11,901 bases of DNA from Clostridia bacterium (GTDB lineage Bacteria; Bacillota; Clostridia; Oscillospirales; CAG-272). The stretch lies in the NCBI GenBank assembly GCA_017411935.1, contig JAFQPC010000074.1, forward strand, positions 1 to 11,901. Direction: 5' to 3'. Shown here one piece after another: positions 1 to 7,133 of the stretch. Each line of letters opens with the position of its first letter. Within the stretch, counting starts at the first letter, position 1. The notes under the pieces are model-generated. The model had not been told where the DNA came from and did no database searches. It worked only from the letters and a program-made list of their open reading frames with translations. Both the position numbers and the translations under genes were made by a program.

Positions 1-1
1 C

Positions 2-1462
2 TTTAACGGAACCGAGCGTCCCGGTGCGGTCTATCTTGCTTCGGTGCTCGCAACCCACGCGCAAAAGGGTCTGCCTGCGTTTGGCATTTACGGACATGAG
101 GTACAGGACGCGGACGACAAGAGCATTCCCGCCGACGTGCGTGAAAAACTGCTTCGCTTCGGACGCGCTGCCGTTGCTGCCGCAACGATGCGCGGAAAGT
201 CGTATCTTCAGATCGGTTCTGCCTGCATGGGTATTGGCGGTTCGATGATCAGCACCGACTTCATTGAGGATTATCTCGGAATGAGAGTTGAATCGGTCGA
301 TGAGGTCGAGATCATTCGTCGAATGACCGAGGAGATCTACGACAAGGAAGAATACGAGAAGGCGCTCGCTTGGGCGAAGAAATACTGTATTGAGGGCTTT
401 GACAAGAACGATCCCTCGCTTCAGCGCTCGAGAGAAGCGAAGGATGCCGATTGGGAATTCGTTGTCAAGATGGCGGTCATTATCAAGGATCTGATGAATG
501 GTAATGACAAGCTCCCCGCAGGCTGTGAGGAAGAAATGGTCGGTCACAACGCCATTGCCGCCGGTTTCCAAGGTCAGAGACAGTGGACCGACTTTTATCC
601 GAACGGCGACTTTGCCGAGGCAATGCTCAACACCTCGTTTGACTGGAACGGAGCTCGCGAGCCCTACATTCTCGCGACCGAGAATGACGTGCTCAACGGC
701 TTTGGTATGCTCTTTATGAAGTTACTTACGAATCGCGCGCAGATGTTTGCTGACGTTCGCACCTATTGGAGCGGTGACGCTGTGAAGCGTTGCACGGGCT
801 ATGCTCTCGAAGGAAAAGCGGCAGAGTCGGACGGTATCATTCACCTGATCAACTCGGGTGCTTGCTGTCTTGACGCGAATGCCGAAGCCAAGGACGAGAC
901 GGGCGCGCCAGTGATGAAGCCGTGGTACGAGGTAAGCGACGCTGACCGTGAAGCGATCATGGCAAATACGACTTGGAACTACGCCGATCTCGGATATTTC
1001 CGCGGCGGTGGATATTCCTCTCGCTTTGTAACAAAGGGTGAGATGCCTGTCACGATGATCCGTCTCAATCTCATTAAGGGTCTTGGTCCTGCGCTTCAGA
1101 TCGTTGAAGGTTGGACGGTTGCGCTTCCTGACGAAGTGACCGATACGCTCTGGAAGAGAACCGACTACACCTGGCCTTGCACGTGGTTTGCTCCGCGTTG
1201 CGACGGCAAGGAGGGAAGTCCGTTCCGTACGGCATACGAAGTGATGAACGCGTGGGGTGCTAACCACGGTGCGATCAGCTACGGTCATATCGGTGCCGAC
1301 CTGATCTCGCTCTGCTCGATGCTCCGTATTCCCGTGAGCATGCACAATATTCCCGAAAAGGATATCTTCCGTCCCGCCGTATGGAACGCGTTCGGTATGG
1401 ATAAGGAAGGTCAGGACTACCGCGCTTGCGCGAACTTCGGTCCGCTGTATAAGAAAAACTAA
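2..1462 (+). CDS. fucI: L-fucose isomerase, 5'-truncated by window edge
   Basis: Interconverts L-fucose and L-fuculose, the first intracellular step of fucose breakdown; a cytoplasmic, Mn-dependent ketol isomerase. The reading frame is open from base 2 and ends at TAA 1460-1462, giving 486 visible residues. By recalled comparison with the 591-residue E. coli enzyme, about 110 N-terminal residues lie upstream of the window. The frame begins [13 protein letters not shown], typical of FucI. Metal/catalytic residues are all in place: Glu in ATEND (codon 680-682), Asp in FADVRTYW (752-754) and His in WGANHG (1265-1267), matching E. coli Glu337, Asp361 and His528. [16 protein letters not shown] and GQDYRAC motifs are also present. 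The ATG at 44 is internal, not the start. It is followed after 11 bases by a fucosidase, so the two form an operon. The call is firm; arabinose isomerase is a much poorer match. Confidence 0.96.
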   Translation, partial: FNGTERPGAVYLASVLATHAQKGLPAFGIYGHEVQDADDKSIPADVREKLLRFGRAAVAAATMRGKSYLQIGSACMGIGGSMISTDFIEDYLGMRVESVDEVEIIRRMTEEIYDKEEYEKALAWAKKYCIEGFDKNDPSLQRSREAKDADWEFVVKMAVIIKDLMNGNDKLPAGCEEEMVGHNAIAAGFQGQRQWTDFYPNGDFAEAMLNTSFDWNGAREPYILATENDVLNGFGMLFMKLLTNRAQMFADVRTYWSGDAVKRCTGYALEGKAAESDGIIHLINSGACCLDANAEAKDETGAPVMKPWYEVSDADREAIMANTTWNYADLGYFRGGGYSSRFVTKGEMPVTMIRLNLIKGLGPALQIVEGWTVALPDEVTDTLWKRTDYTWPCTWFAPRCDGKEGSPFRTAYEVMNAWGANHGAISYGHIGADLISLCSMLRIPVSMHNIPEKDIFRPAVWNAFGMDKEGQDYRACANFGPLYKKN

Positions 1463-1473
1463 AGGAGAGTTTT

Positions 1474-2790
1474 ATGAGCTCTTATGTACGAAAGAAGACC
1501 CCCGGGGATACCGAATGGTTTGTACATGACCGCTTTGGAATGTTTATTCATTTCGGTACTTATTCGCTGTCTGCGCGCCACGAATGGTGTAAGACCAAGG
1601 AGTTTATTCCCGAGGAGACCTATCAGAGATATTTTGACCATTTCAATCCCGACCTTTACGATGCTCGCGAGTGGGCAAGAAAAGCAAAGGCGGCGGGTAT
1701 GAAATACGCGGTGCTGACGACCAAGCATCACGAGGGATTTTGTCTGTTTGATACCAAATATACCGATTATAACGTAATGAACACGCCCTACGGTAAAGAC
1801 ATCGTCCGCGAGTTTGTCGATGCCTTCCGCGCCGAGGGCTTGAAGGTCGGATTTTATTATTCGGTGATCGACTGGCATCATCCCGAATTTCCCATCGACC
1901 AGCTTCACCCTCGCCGTAACGATCCCGATGCCGAGGAGCAGGATCGCGGTAGAGATATGAAAAAATATGCCGAATATATGAGAAATCAGCTTGCCGAGCT
2001 TTTGACGAACTATGGCAAGATCGATATTCTTTGGTTCGACTATTCCTACCCCGCAAAGCCCGACAACCCCGCGTGGATGCAGTTTGGCGGTGGAAAGCTG
2101 AAAGAGCAGTGGGAGTCCGAGAAGCTGATTGAGGTGGCTCGCCGTCTGATGCCCGACATCATTATCAACGACCGTATCGATATTCCGCAGGACCTCTCCA
2201 CGCCTGAGCAGCGTCAGGCAGGCACGTGGCCTCGCGATAAGGAGACGGGCGAATATCTGACGTGGGAGACCTGCCACACGTTTTCCAACACGTGGGGATA
2301 CGCGCGAGATGAGCATTCGTGGAAGACCCCGAAGATGCTCATTGATCTTCTGACGAGAAGCGTAGCGCTTGGCGGTAACCTCATTATGAACGTAGGACCT
2401 ACGGGCAGAGGAAATTTTGATGCGCGCGCCGACCGTGCCCTCGAGGTCTATGCCGATTGGATGCGCCTCAACGCTCGCTCGATCTACGGCTGTACGATGG
2501 CAGAGCCGGAGTTTGTCGCACCCGCAGGAACGGTACTGACGCAGAGCGTGGACGGCAAGAGGCTCTATATCCATCTGCAGGATTGTCAATTCAAGGGATT
2601 CCATTTCCCGACGCTTGCGGGAAAGTTCACCTATATGCAGCTCTTGAACGATGCCAGCGAGGTAATCTATCAGGAGAATTTGAAAGCATACGATGCGGCA
2701 GGAAATCTGGAGGACGGATCGCTCTTTATCCGTACGCCCGCGACGGCGAACGAACTGATTGCTCCCGTGATTGAGGTTTTCTTGAAGTAA
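1474..2790 (+). CDS. alpha-L-fucosidase, glycoside hydrolase family 29, cytoplasmic
   Basis: Retaining exo-glycosidase that releases L-fucose from fucosides, feeding the isomerase encoded just upstream. At 438 residues it is a normal-length GH29 without accessory carbohydrate-binding modules. The start is fixed by AGGAG at 1463-1467, six bases before ATG. The catalytic barrel spans roughly residues 10-330 and shows FGMFIHFGTYS (21-31), HEWC (36-39), KHHEGF (84-89), GFYYS (126-130) and the nucleophile motif ILWFDY, with Asp189 as predicted nucleophile. TWETCHTFSNTWGY (263-276) resembles the WE-C region of human FUCA1, making Glu265 a candidate acid/base. GGNLIMNVGPTGRG (300-313) closes the barrel, and a beta domain follows to the end. 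There is no signal peptide, so it should act on imported small fucosides rather than on mucin outside the cell. Linkage preference cannot be told from sequence. Confidence 0.95.
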   Translation: MSSYVRKKTPGDTEWFVHDRFGMFIHFGTYSLSARHEWCKTKEFIPEETYQRYFDHFNPDLYDAREWARKAKAAGMKYAVLTTKHHEGFCLFDTKYTDYNVMNTPYGKDIVREFVDAFRAEGLKVGFYYSVIDWHHPEFPIDQLHPRRNDPDAEEQDRGRDMKKYAEYMRNQLAELLTNYGKIDILWFDYSYPAKPDNPAWMQFGGGKLKEQWESEKLIEVARRLMPDIIINDRIDIPQDLSTPEQRQAGTWPRDKETGEYLTWETCHTFSNTWGYARDEHSWKTPKMLIDLLTRSVALGGNLIMNVGPTGRGNFDARADRALEVYADWMRLNARSIYGCTMAEPEFVAPAGTVLTQSVDGKRLYIHLQDCQFKGFHFPTLAGKFTYMQLLNDASEVIYQENLKAYDAAGNLEDGSLFIRTPATANELIAPVIEVFLK

Positions 2791-2806
2791 AAAATATGAC
2801 AAAAAT

Positions 2807-2839
2807 AACAAAGCCTCTCCTTTCGGGAGAGGCTTTGTT
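2807..2839. terminator. bidirectional intrinsic terminator between fucosidase and ptsH
   Basis: A perfect 14-bp stem (2807-2820 paired with 2826-2839) with a 5-base TTTCG loop lies between two converging genes. On the minus strand it is followed by ATTTTTG, a usable U tract for ptsH. On the plus strand the tail is the weaker GTTTCTT for the fucosidase operon. Position and structure make termination the obvious role. Confidence 0.9.
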
Positions 2840-2841
2840 TC

Positions 2842-3099
2842 TTAAAAATTCTTTTGCAAAAAATCTTTGATGATCGCCAGATCTTCTTCAGCATTTTTGC
2901 CCTCGGCAGAGATCTTGACGACGTCGCCGCAACGAACGCCGAGCCCCATCACAGCGAGAAGCTTTTTGAGGCTTGCGCTCTTGCCTCGGCATTCGATCGT
3001 GATCTCCGAGGAAAGGGCTTGCGCTTGTCGGACAAGCAATCCCGCAGGGCGGGCGTGAAGTCCGTTTTCGTCTCGGATCGTATATTCAAAGGAACTCAT
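2842..3099 (-). CDS. ptsH: HPr phosphocarrier protein, lacking Ser46
   Basis: HPr takes phosphate from enzyme I on a histidine and hands it to sugar-specific EIIA domains. The protein has 85 residues, the usual HPr size. The active-site loop NGLHARPAG places the phospho-histidine exactly at residue 15. The regulatory helix reads SASLKKLLAVMGLGV, so residue 46, the serine phosphorylated by HPr kinase in most Bacillota, is lysine. Residue 43 is a serine but is not the known HPrK target. The start has AAGGAG (plus-strand 3107-3112) upstream and overlaps the ptsI stop by four bases (ATGA), implying translational coupling. Enzyme I is upstream, the reverse of the common ptsH-ptsI order. His15 is kept, so this is not Crh. 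It should function in transport but not in HPr-Ser-P/CcpA repression (inference). Confidence 0.95.
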   Translation of the reverse strand: MSSFEYTIRDENGLHARPAGLLVRQAQALSSEITIECRGKSASLKKLLAVMGLGVRCGDVVKISAEGKNAEEDLAIIKDFLQKNF

Positions 3100-4748
3100 A
3101 TTTTTTCTCCTTTCGTTTTGCTAAGATCGGTATTGCGGATCTTATCCCGTAGGGGAAGAATATAGGTGGGCGAGACCGACAGCTCGTCGATCCCCATCCG
3201 CAAAAAGCGTTCGGTCAGCGAGAGATCCGAGGCGAGCTCTCCGCAAATGCCGATCCATTTTCCGTGGCGATGCGCGCTCTCTGTCGCAAATTCGATCAGA
3301 CGAAAGACGGCTTCGTGGTGGGGATCGAAAAAGTGCGAAAGGCTTCGGTTCTGTCGGTCAAGCGCTAAGGTGTACTGTGTCAGATCGTTCGTGCCGACGC
3401 TGAAAAAATCAACAAGCGGGGCGAGGCGGTCGCTGATGATGGCGGCGGCAGGCGTTTCGATCATAATGCCAAACTCGATCTCTTCGGAGAAGGGAAGTTT
3501 TTCTTTTTTGAGTTCTTTTTTGACTTCTGCCACCTGAGAGAGGATATTTTCGACCTCGGTGACCGAGGTGATCATCGGAAACATTACCGCGAGATTTTCA
3601 AAGACCGAGGCGCGGAGCAGGGCGCGAAGCTGAGGACGGAAGATCTCGGGGCGGGAGAGACAAATGCGGATCGCTCGCATTCCCATCGCGGGATTTTCTT
3701 CGCCGTCCAGCCCGAAATAGCCGACCTGCTTGTCGGCACCGATGTCAAGCGTCCGAATGACGACTTTTTTGCCGCCCATACTTTGCAGGACCGTCTTGTA
3801 GACCTGAAACTGCTCTTCCTCGGTCGGAAAATCCTCTCGGTCGAGGTAGAGAAATTCACTGCGAAAAAGTCCGATACCGCCCGCATCGTGGAGAAGTGCC
3901 GCACCGACCTCGCGAAGTCCTTGAATGTTGGCAAAGACTTCGATCTTTTTACCGTCGAGGGTGACGTTGTCCATTCCCTTGTATTTTTCAAGCAACGCCT
4001 TGGCTTTGCGGTCTTCTTCCTGCTTTTTTTGCATTCTTGCAAGGGTCTCTTTGTCGGGGGAGAGATAGATCTTTCCCGTAAAGCCGTCGACGATCGCTTC
4101 GGAGCCGTCCTCGGCATCGAGCAATTCCTCACCCACGTCAACCACGGCGGGAATTCCCATCGTTCGGGCAAGGATCGCGGTGTGGGAATTGACCGAACCC
4201 TCAGCGGTAATGAACGCCGAGACGCTCTCTCGGTCAAGCTGTACCGTCTCGCTCGGAGCAAGGTCGTCGGCACAGACGATCCTCGGTTCGCTCCACGTTT
4301 GCGCGGATTCCTCACGTTTGCCCGAAAGGGTTTCGATCAGACGGTGCGAGATGTCGCGAACGTCGGCGGCACGCGCCTGCATATAAGGGTCGTCCATCGA
4401 GGAAAAGACCATTGAGAAATTTTCCGCCGCGGTAGCAACGGCATATTCCGCGCCGACGCGTTCGGCACGAATGGTATGGACGATCGAATCGACGTAATCG
4501 TCGTCCTCGAGCATCATTTTGTGGATCTCAAAGATCTGCGCGCCACTCTCGTCAATATTTCGGAGTGCCTTCCCGTGGAGCTCGTCGAGCTCCGAAAGAG
4601 CGCGCTCTCTTGCAATCTCAAAGCGCGCAAGCTCGGCACTGATATCCGAGACGGTGCGTCGGCGCACACTCACGCCGCGCCGTCGAAGAAAGGAAAGACG
4701 TCCGATGGCAATGCCGCCGTACACGCCTTTTCCATGTAATGTGATCAT
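3096..4748 (-). CDS. ptsI: PTS enzyme I (phosphoenolpyruvate-protein phosphotransferase)
   Basis: Cytoplasmic enzyme that autophosphorylates from phosphoenolpyruvate and passes the phosphate to HPr, which is encoded immediately downstream. It has 550 residues, slightly short of the common 570-575. The N-terminal HPr-binding and phosphohistidine domains cover about 1-230 and the PEP-binding barrel about 255-540. The phosphohistidine region reads GSVNSHTAILAR with His189, where the usual form is GGRTSH, so glycine and threonine next to the histidine are replaced. The barrel has FRSEFLY (295-301), IRTLDIGADK (331-340), MIETPAA (429-435), VGTNDLTQYTLALDR (451-465) and GICGELA with the proton-donating Cys502. 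ATG 4748 is preceded by TGAGGAAA. No GAF domain is present, so it is not EI-Ntr. No EII gene is in view. Confidence 0.96.
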   Translation of the reverse strand: MITLHGKGVYGGIAIGRLSFLRRRGVSVRRRTVSDISAELARFEIARERALSELDELHGKALRNIDESGAQIFEIHKMMLEDDDYVDSIVHTIRAERVGAEYAVATAAENFSMVFSSMDDPYMQARAADVRDISHRLIETLSGKREESAQTWSEPRIVCADDLAPSETVQLDRESVSAFITAEGSVNSHTAILARTMGIPAVVDVGEELLDAEDGSEAIVDGFTGKIYLSPDKETLARMQKKQEEDRKAKALLEKYKGMDNVTLDGKKIEVFANIQGLREVGAALLHDAGGIGLFRSEFLYLDREDFPTEEEQFQVYKTVLQSMGGKKVVIRTLDIGADKQVGYFGLDGEENPAMGMRAIRICLSRPEIFRPQLRALLRASVFENLAVMFPMITSVTEVENILSQVAEVKKELKKEKLPFSEEIEFGIMIETPAAAIISDRLAPLVDFFSVGTNDLTQYTLALDRQNRSLSHFFDPHHEAVFRLIEFATESAHRHGKWIGICGELASDLSLTERFLRMGIDELSVSPTYILPLRDKIRNTDLSKTKGEKI

Positions 4749-4839
4749 ACGATTTCCTCACTTTTTGCTTGGTTTCTCTTTTAGTATGAGTCGCTTCGTG
4801 GGAAATTAACGGTTTTTTTTGAAAAAATTAATTTTTTGC

Positions 4840-4869
4840 TTGACATTGACGTCGCGTCAAGTTTATCTT
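4840..4869 (+). promoter_or_regulatory. possible plus-strand promoter (TTGACA / TATCTT)
   Basis: A perfect -35 TTGACA (4840-4845) is followed after 18 bases by TATCTT (4864-4869), a four-of-six match to -10. No convincing plus-strand gene follows before the terminator at 5062-5106, so it would drive only a roughly 230-base RNA containing the 30-bp inverted repeat. Such matches arise by chance in AT-rich DNA, so confidence is low. Confidence 0.25.
4846..4860. promoter_or_regulatory. inverted repeat TTGACG-TCG-CGTCAA upstream of ptsI
   Basis: Two perfect 6-base arms with a 3-base spacer sit about 100 bases before the ptsI start, in the only region where a ptsIH promoter can lie. Read on the minus strand, TTGACG is a good -35, but the best -10 (AAAAAT, 18-base spacing) is weak. 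The symmetry and position fit an operator for a dimeric regulator of ptsIH; the regulator is unknown. Confidence 0.3.
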
Positions 4870-4949
4870 TTGAGCTTTCTTCCTGTGAAGTTTTTTGTTC
4901 GGTGGGAGAAGAAGAAAGGGAAGAAGCAGTAAGCAAATATTTTTTAAAA

Positions 4950-5044
4950 TTGGTAGGGGTCGGCGCCCTCGACGACCCGAGAACGAATTGCAATTGGTTA
5001 CAAACGGGGCAACACGGGTCGTCGAGGGCGCCGACCCCTACCAA
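4950..5044. repeat. 30-bp perfect inverted repeat with 35-base loop (REP/MITE-like)
   Basis: The arms 4950-4979 and 5015-5044 are exact reverse complements for 30 bases, beginning TTGGTAGGGGTCGG and ending CCGACCCCTACCAA. The arms are far more GC-rich than the AT-rich flanks. The loop (4980-5014) contains the small palindrome AATTGCAATT. Transcribed in either direction it would fold into a very stable hairpin, but no U tract follows, so it is not a standard terminator. Size, symmetry and intergenic position fit the dispersed non-coding hairpin repeats known from many Clostridia. Copy number cannot be seen from one window. Confidence 0.75.
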
Positions 5045-5061
5045 GCTTTGTTTGAATTTTA

Positions 5062-5106
5062 ATAAAAACAGCGTAGCCGTGATATTCACGGCTACGCTGT
5101 TTTTAT
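5062..5106 (-). terminator. strong intrinsic terminator of the ybaK-topoisomerase operon
   Basis: A perfect 21-bp stem (5062-5082 with 5086-5106) with a TAT loop lies 5 bases after the topoisomerase stop codon. Read on the minus strand, the GC core is followed by TTTTTATT, a good release tract. A-rich and T-rich ends on both sides mean it could also stop plus-strand transcription. Confidence 0.92.
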
Positions 5107-5111
5107 AGGTT

Positions 5112-7115
5112 TTAAATATCCGCGTCCTTCATATATTCACTACCGTGCAGGGCAATAAATTCTTTACGGGCGGGGAGATTGTTGCCAAGGAGGGTATCGA
5201 AGATTTCCTCGGTCTTCGCTGCATCGGTCGGGGTGACGGCGACGAGACGGCGTGTGGCGGGGTGCATTGTCGTGCGCGACATCATTTCGGGCTCGTTCTC
5301 GCCAAGTCCCTTCGAGCGTTGCAGGGTATATTTCTGATTGCCGAGCTTTTGCAAAATTTCCGCTTTTTCAAACTCGTCGTAGGCAAAGTAGATCTGATCC
5401 TTCGTTGTGATCTCAAAAAGCGGGGTCTCCGCGATATAGATCTTGCCTTCCTTGATGAGGGTCGGAAGCAGACGGTAAAAGAGCGTGAGCAGCAGGGTAC
5501 GGATCTGGAAGCCGTCCTCGTCGGCATCGGTACAGATGATGATCTTCGACCAGCGCAGTGCCGCGAGGTCGAAGGTCGCGACGTCGCCCTTGACCTTTCG
5601 TCCCGTGATCTCCACGCCGCATCCGATGACGCGGAGCAGGTCGGTAATGATCTCATTCTTGAAGATCTGCTCATAAGTGCTCTTCATACAGTTGAGCGTT
5701 TTTCCTCGGACGGGAATGATCGCCTGAAATTCCGAGTTTCTTGCCAGCTTACAAGAGGTCAGTGCCGAGTCTCCCTCTACGATATAAAGCTCGCGGACGG
5801 TAGGATCCTTCGAACGGCAGTTGACGAATTTTTCGACACGGCTCGCAATATCCATCGTGGTATTGAGCTTCTTCTTAATGTCAAGACGCTCCTTTTCGGC
5901 GCTCTCGCGGCTTCTTTTGTTGATGAGAACCTGGTTGGCGAAGATCTCAGCGGCGGTGGGATTTTCCACAAAGTAGATTTCGAGATTTTCCTTGAGGAAG
6001 CTCGTCATCGCTTCATAGATAAATGCGTTGTTGATCGCCTTTTTCGTCTGGTTCTCGTACGAGGTCATCGTGGACGCACTGTTGATGACGAGAAGCAGGG
6101 AATCGGCGACGTCTGCGAAGGTGATCTTCGAATCGGTTTTATTGTATTTGTTTTGTGCTCGGAGATATTTATCGAGCGCATAGACGAAAGCGACCTTGAC
6201 TGCCTTGTCGGGCGAGCCCCCGTATTCAAGAAAGCTTGAGTTGTGGTAGTATTCGGTGGCGTTGACGATGTTCGACACGCAGAACGAAAAATCGGCTTTG
6301 AGCTTGTAATCGGGCTTGTCGGCGCGGTCGCGTCCCTGTGTTTCGAGATGCCAGAGCACGGGGGCTGTCATTGCCGTGTCGCCCGCAAGCTCCGAGATAT
6401 AGTCGGAAATTCCGTTTTCATAGAGAAATTTCTGTTCTTCAAATTTGCCGTCGTTTCCTTGCAGACGGAGCGTAAAGCAGATGCCTGCGTTGACGACCGA
6501 CTGGCGGCGCATCGTATCAATGAAAAAGCTGTGCGGAATTTGAATGTCGGTAAAGACCTCAAGGTCGGGACGCCAACGAATGACCGTACCCGTTCTTCGC
6601 TCACCTCTCTCGAGAGGACGGACGGTCAGCTCGGTCACGGGTTCGCCCTTTTTGAAGCTGATGCGCGACTCGTTCGTACCGTCGTAGGAGAAAACGTCCA
6701 TATATTCCGCGCTGTACTGCGTGGCGCACGCGCCGAGACCGTTCAGACCGAGCGAGAACTCGTACGCCGACTCGCCGCTGTTGTTATCGTATTTGCCGCC
6801 CGCATAGAGCTCGCAGTAAATGAGATCCCAGTTCCAGCGTCCTTCGGCTTCGTTCCAACCAAGCGGAACGCCTCGTCCGTGGTCGTCCACGCAGATCGAA
6901 TGATCGGCGTAGGCAGTGACGATGATCTCGTTGCCGTGTCCTTCTTTTGCCTCGTCGACCGAGTTCGAGAGGATCTCGAAGAAGGAATGCTCACAGCCCT
7001 CGAGTCCGTCCGAGCCGAAAATGACGCTTGGGCGTTTTCTGACACGGTCAGCGCCCTTGAGCGCCTTAATGCTTTGATCGTTATATTGCTTGGAAGCTTC
7101 TTTCTTTGCTGCCAT
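5112..7115 (-). CDS. divergent type IIA topoisomerase subunit B (GyrB/ParE-like)
   Basis: ATPase/TOPRIM subunit of a gyrase or topoisomerase IV-type enzyme, which passes DNA duplexes through a double-strand break. It has 667 residues, near normal length. The GHKL ATPase region shows EILSNSVDEA with catalytic Glu47 and Mg-binding Asn51, VDDHGRGVP (76-84) and the ATP lid SLGLNGLGACATQ (121-132), where canonical GyrB has GLHGVG. QTKKAINN carries the QTK lysine (358). TOPRIM shows IVEGDSALTS (445-454; usually EGDSAGGS), DADEDG with Asp530 and Asp532, and QRSKGLGENEP (599-608; usually KGLGEM-PE). ATG has AAAGGTG upstream. It lies 18 bases after ybaK and ends at a terminator. No subunit A gene is adjacent. 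The motif changes mark it as a paralogue rather than housekeeping GyrB; whether it supercoils or decatenates cannot be told. Confidence 0.88.
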   Translation of the reverse strand: MAAKKEASKQYNDQSIKALKGADRVRKRPSVIFGSDGLEGCEHSFFEILSNSVDEAKEGHGNEIIVTAYADHSICVDDHGRGVPLGWNEAEGRWNWDLIYCELYAGGKYDNNSGESAYEFSLGLNGLGACATQYSAEYMDVFSYDGTNESRISFKKGEPVTELTVRPLERGERRTGTVIRWRPDLEVFTDIQIPHSFFIDTMRRQSVVNAGICFTLRLQGNDGKFEEQKFLYENGISDYISELAGDTAMTAPVLWHLETQGRDRADKPDYKLKADFSFCVSNIVNATEYYHNSSFLEYGGSPDKAVKVAFVYALDKYLRAQNKYNKTDSKITFADVADSLLLVINSASTMTSYENQTKKAINNAFIYEAMTSFLKENLEIYFVENPTAAEIFANQVLINKRSRESAEKERLDIKKKLNTTMDIASRVEKFVNCRSKDPTVRELYIVEGDSALTSCKLARNSEFQAIIPVRGKTLNCMKSTYEQIFKNEIITDLLRVIGCGVEITGRKVKGDVATFDLAALRWSKIIICTDADEDGFQIRTLLLTLFYRLLPTLIKEGKIYIAETPLFEITTKDQIYFAYDEFEKAEILQKLGNQKYTLQRSKGLGENEPEMMSRTTMHPATRRLVAVTPTDAAKTEEIFDTLLGNNLPARKEFIALHGSEYMKDADI

Positions 7116-7133
7116 AATTCACCTTTTCATTTT

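Larger units (their letters stand above)
4781..4949 (-). other. possible decayed lipoprotein-like coding fragment
   Basis: On the minus strand this stretch translates to a Ser/Glu/Lys-rich run including FKKYLLTASSL, SSSPTEQKTSQ and ESSKDKLD, then low-complexity residues to a stop near 4781. The composition resembles the signal/linker part of lipoproteins. The stretch shares the 17-base string TTTTTGTTCGGTGGGAG (plus strand, 4892-4908 and 11623-11639) with the linker of the lipoprotein gene at 10900-11730. No start codon with a ribosome site and no folded domain is visible. It may be a gene remnant or simply coincidental low-complexity DNA. Confidence 0.2.

Noticed and set aside
44..46. ATG at 44 as fucI start
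   Set aside because: The frame is open to the window edge and the upstream codons match FucI, so the gene simply extends beyond the window.
1459..2811. Long open frame opposite the fucosidase
   Set aside because: Shadow of the GH29 gene; no motif, and it runs into the shared terminator.
4836..5108. 90-codon plus-strand frame, and a 102-codon minus-strand frame (4781-5089), in the intergenic region
   Set aside because: Both run through the inverted repeat and terminator hairpins, lack a ribosome site, and give mirrored translations of the repeat arms. Neither is treated as a gene, although a remnant is noted on the minus strand.
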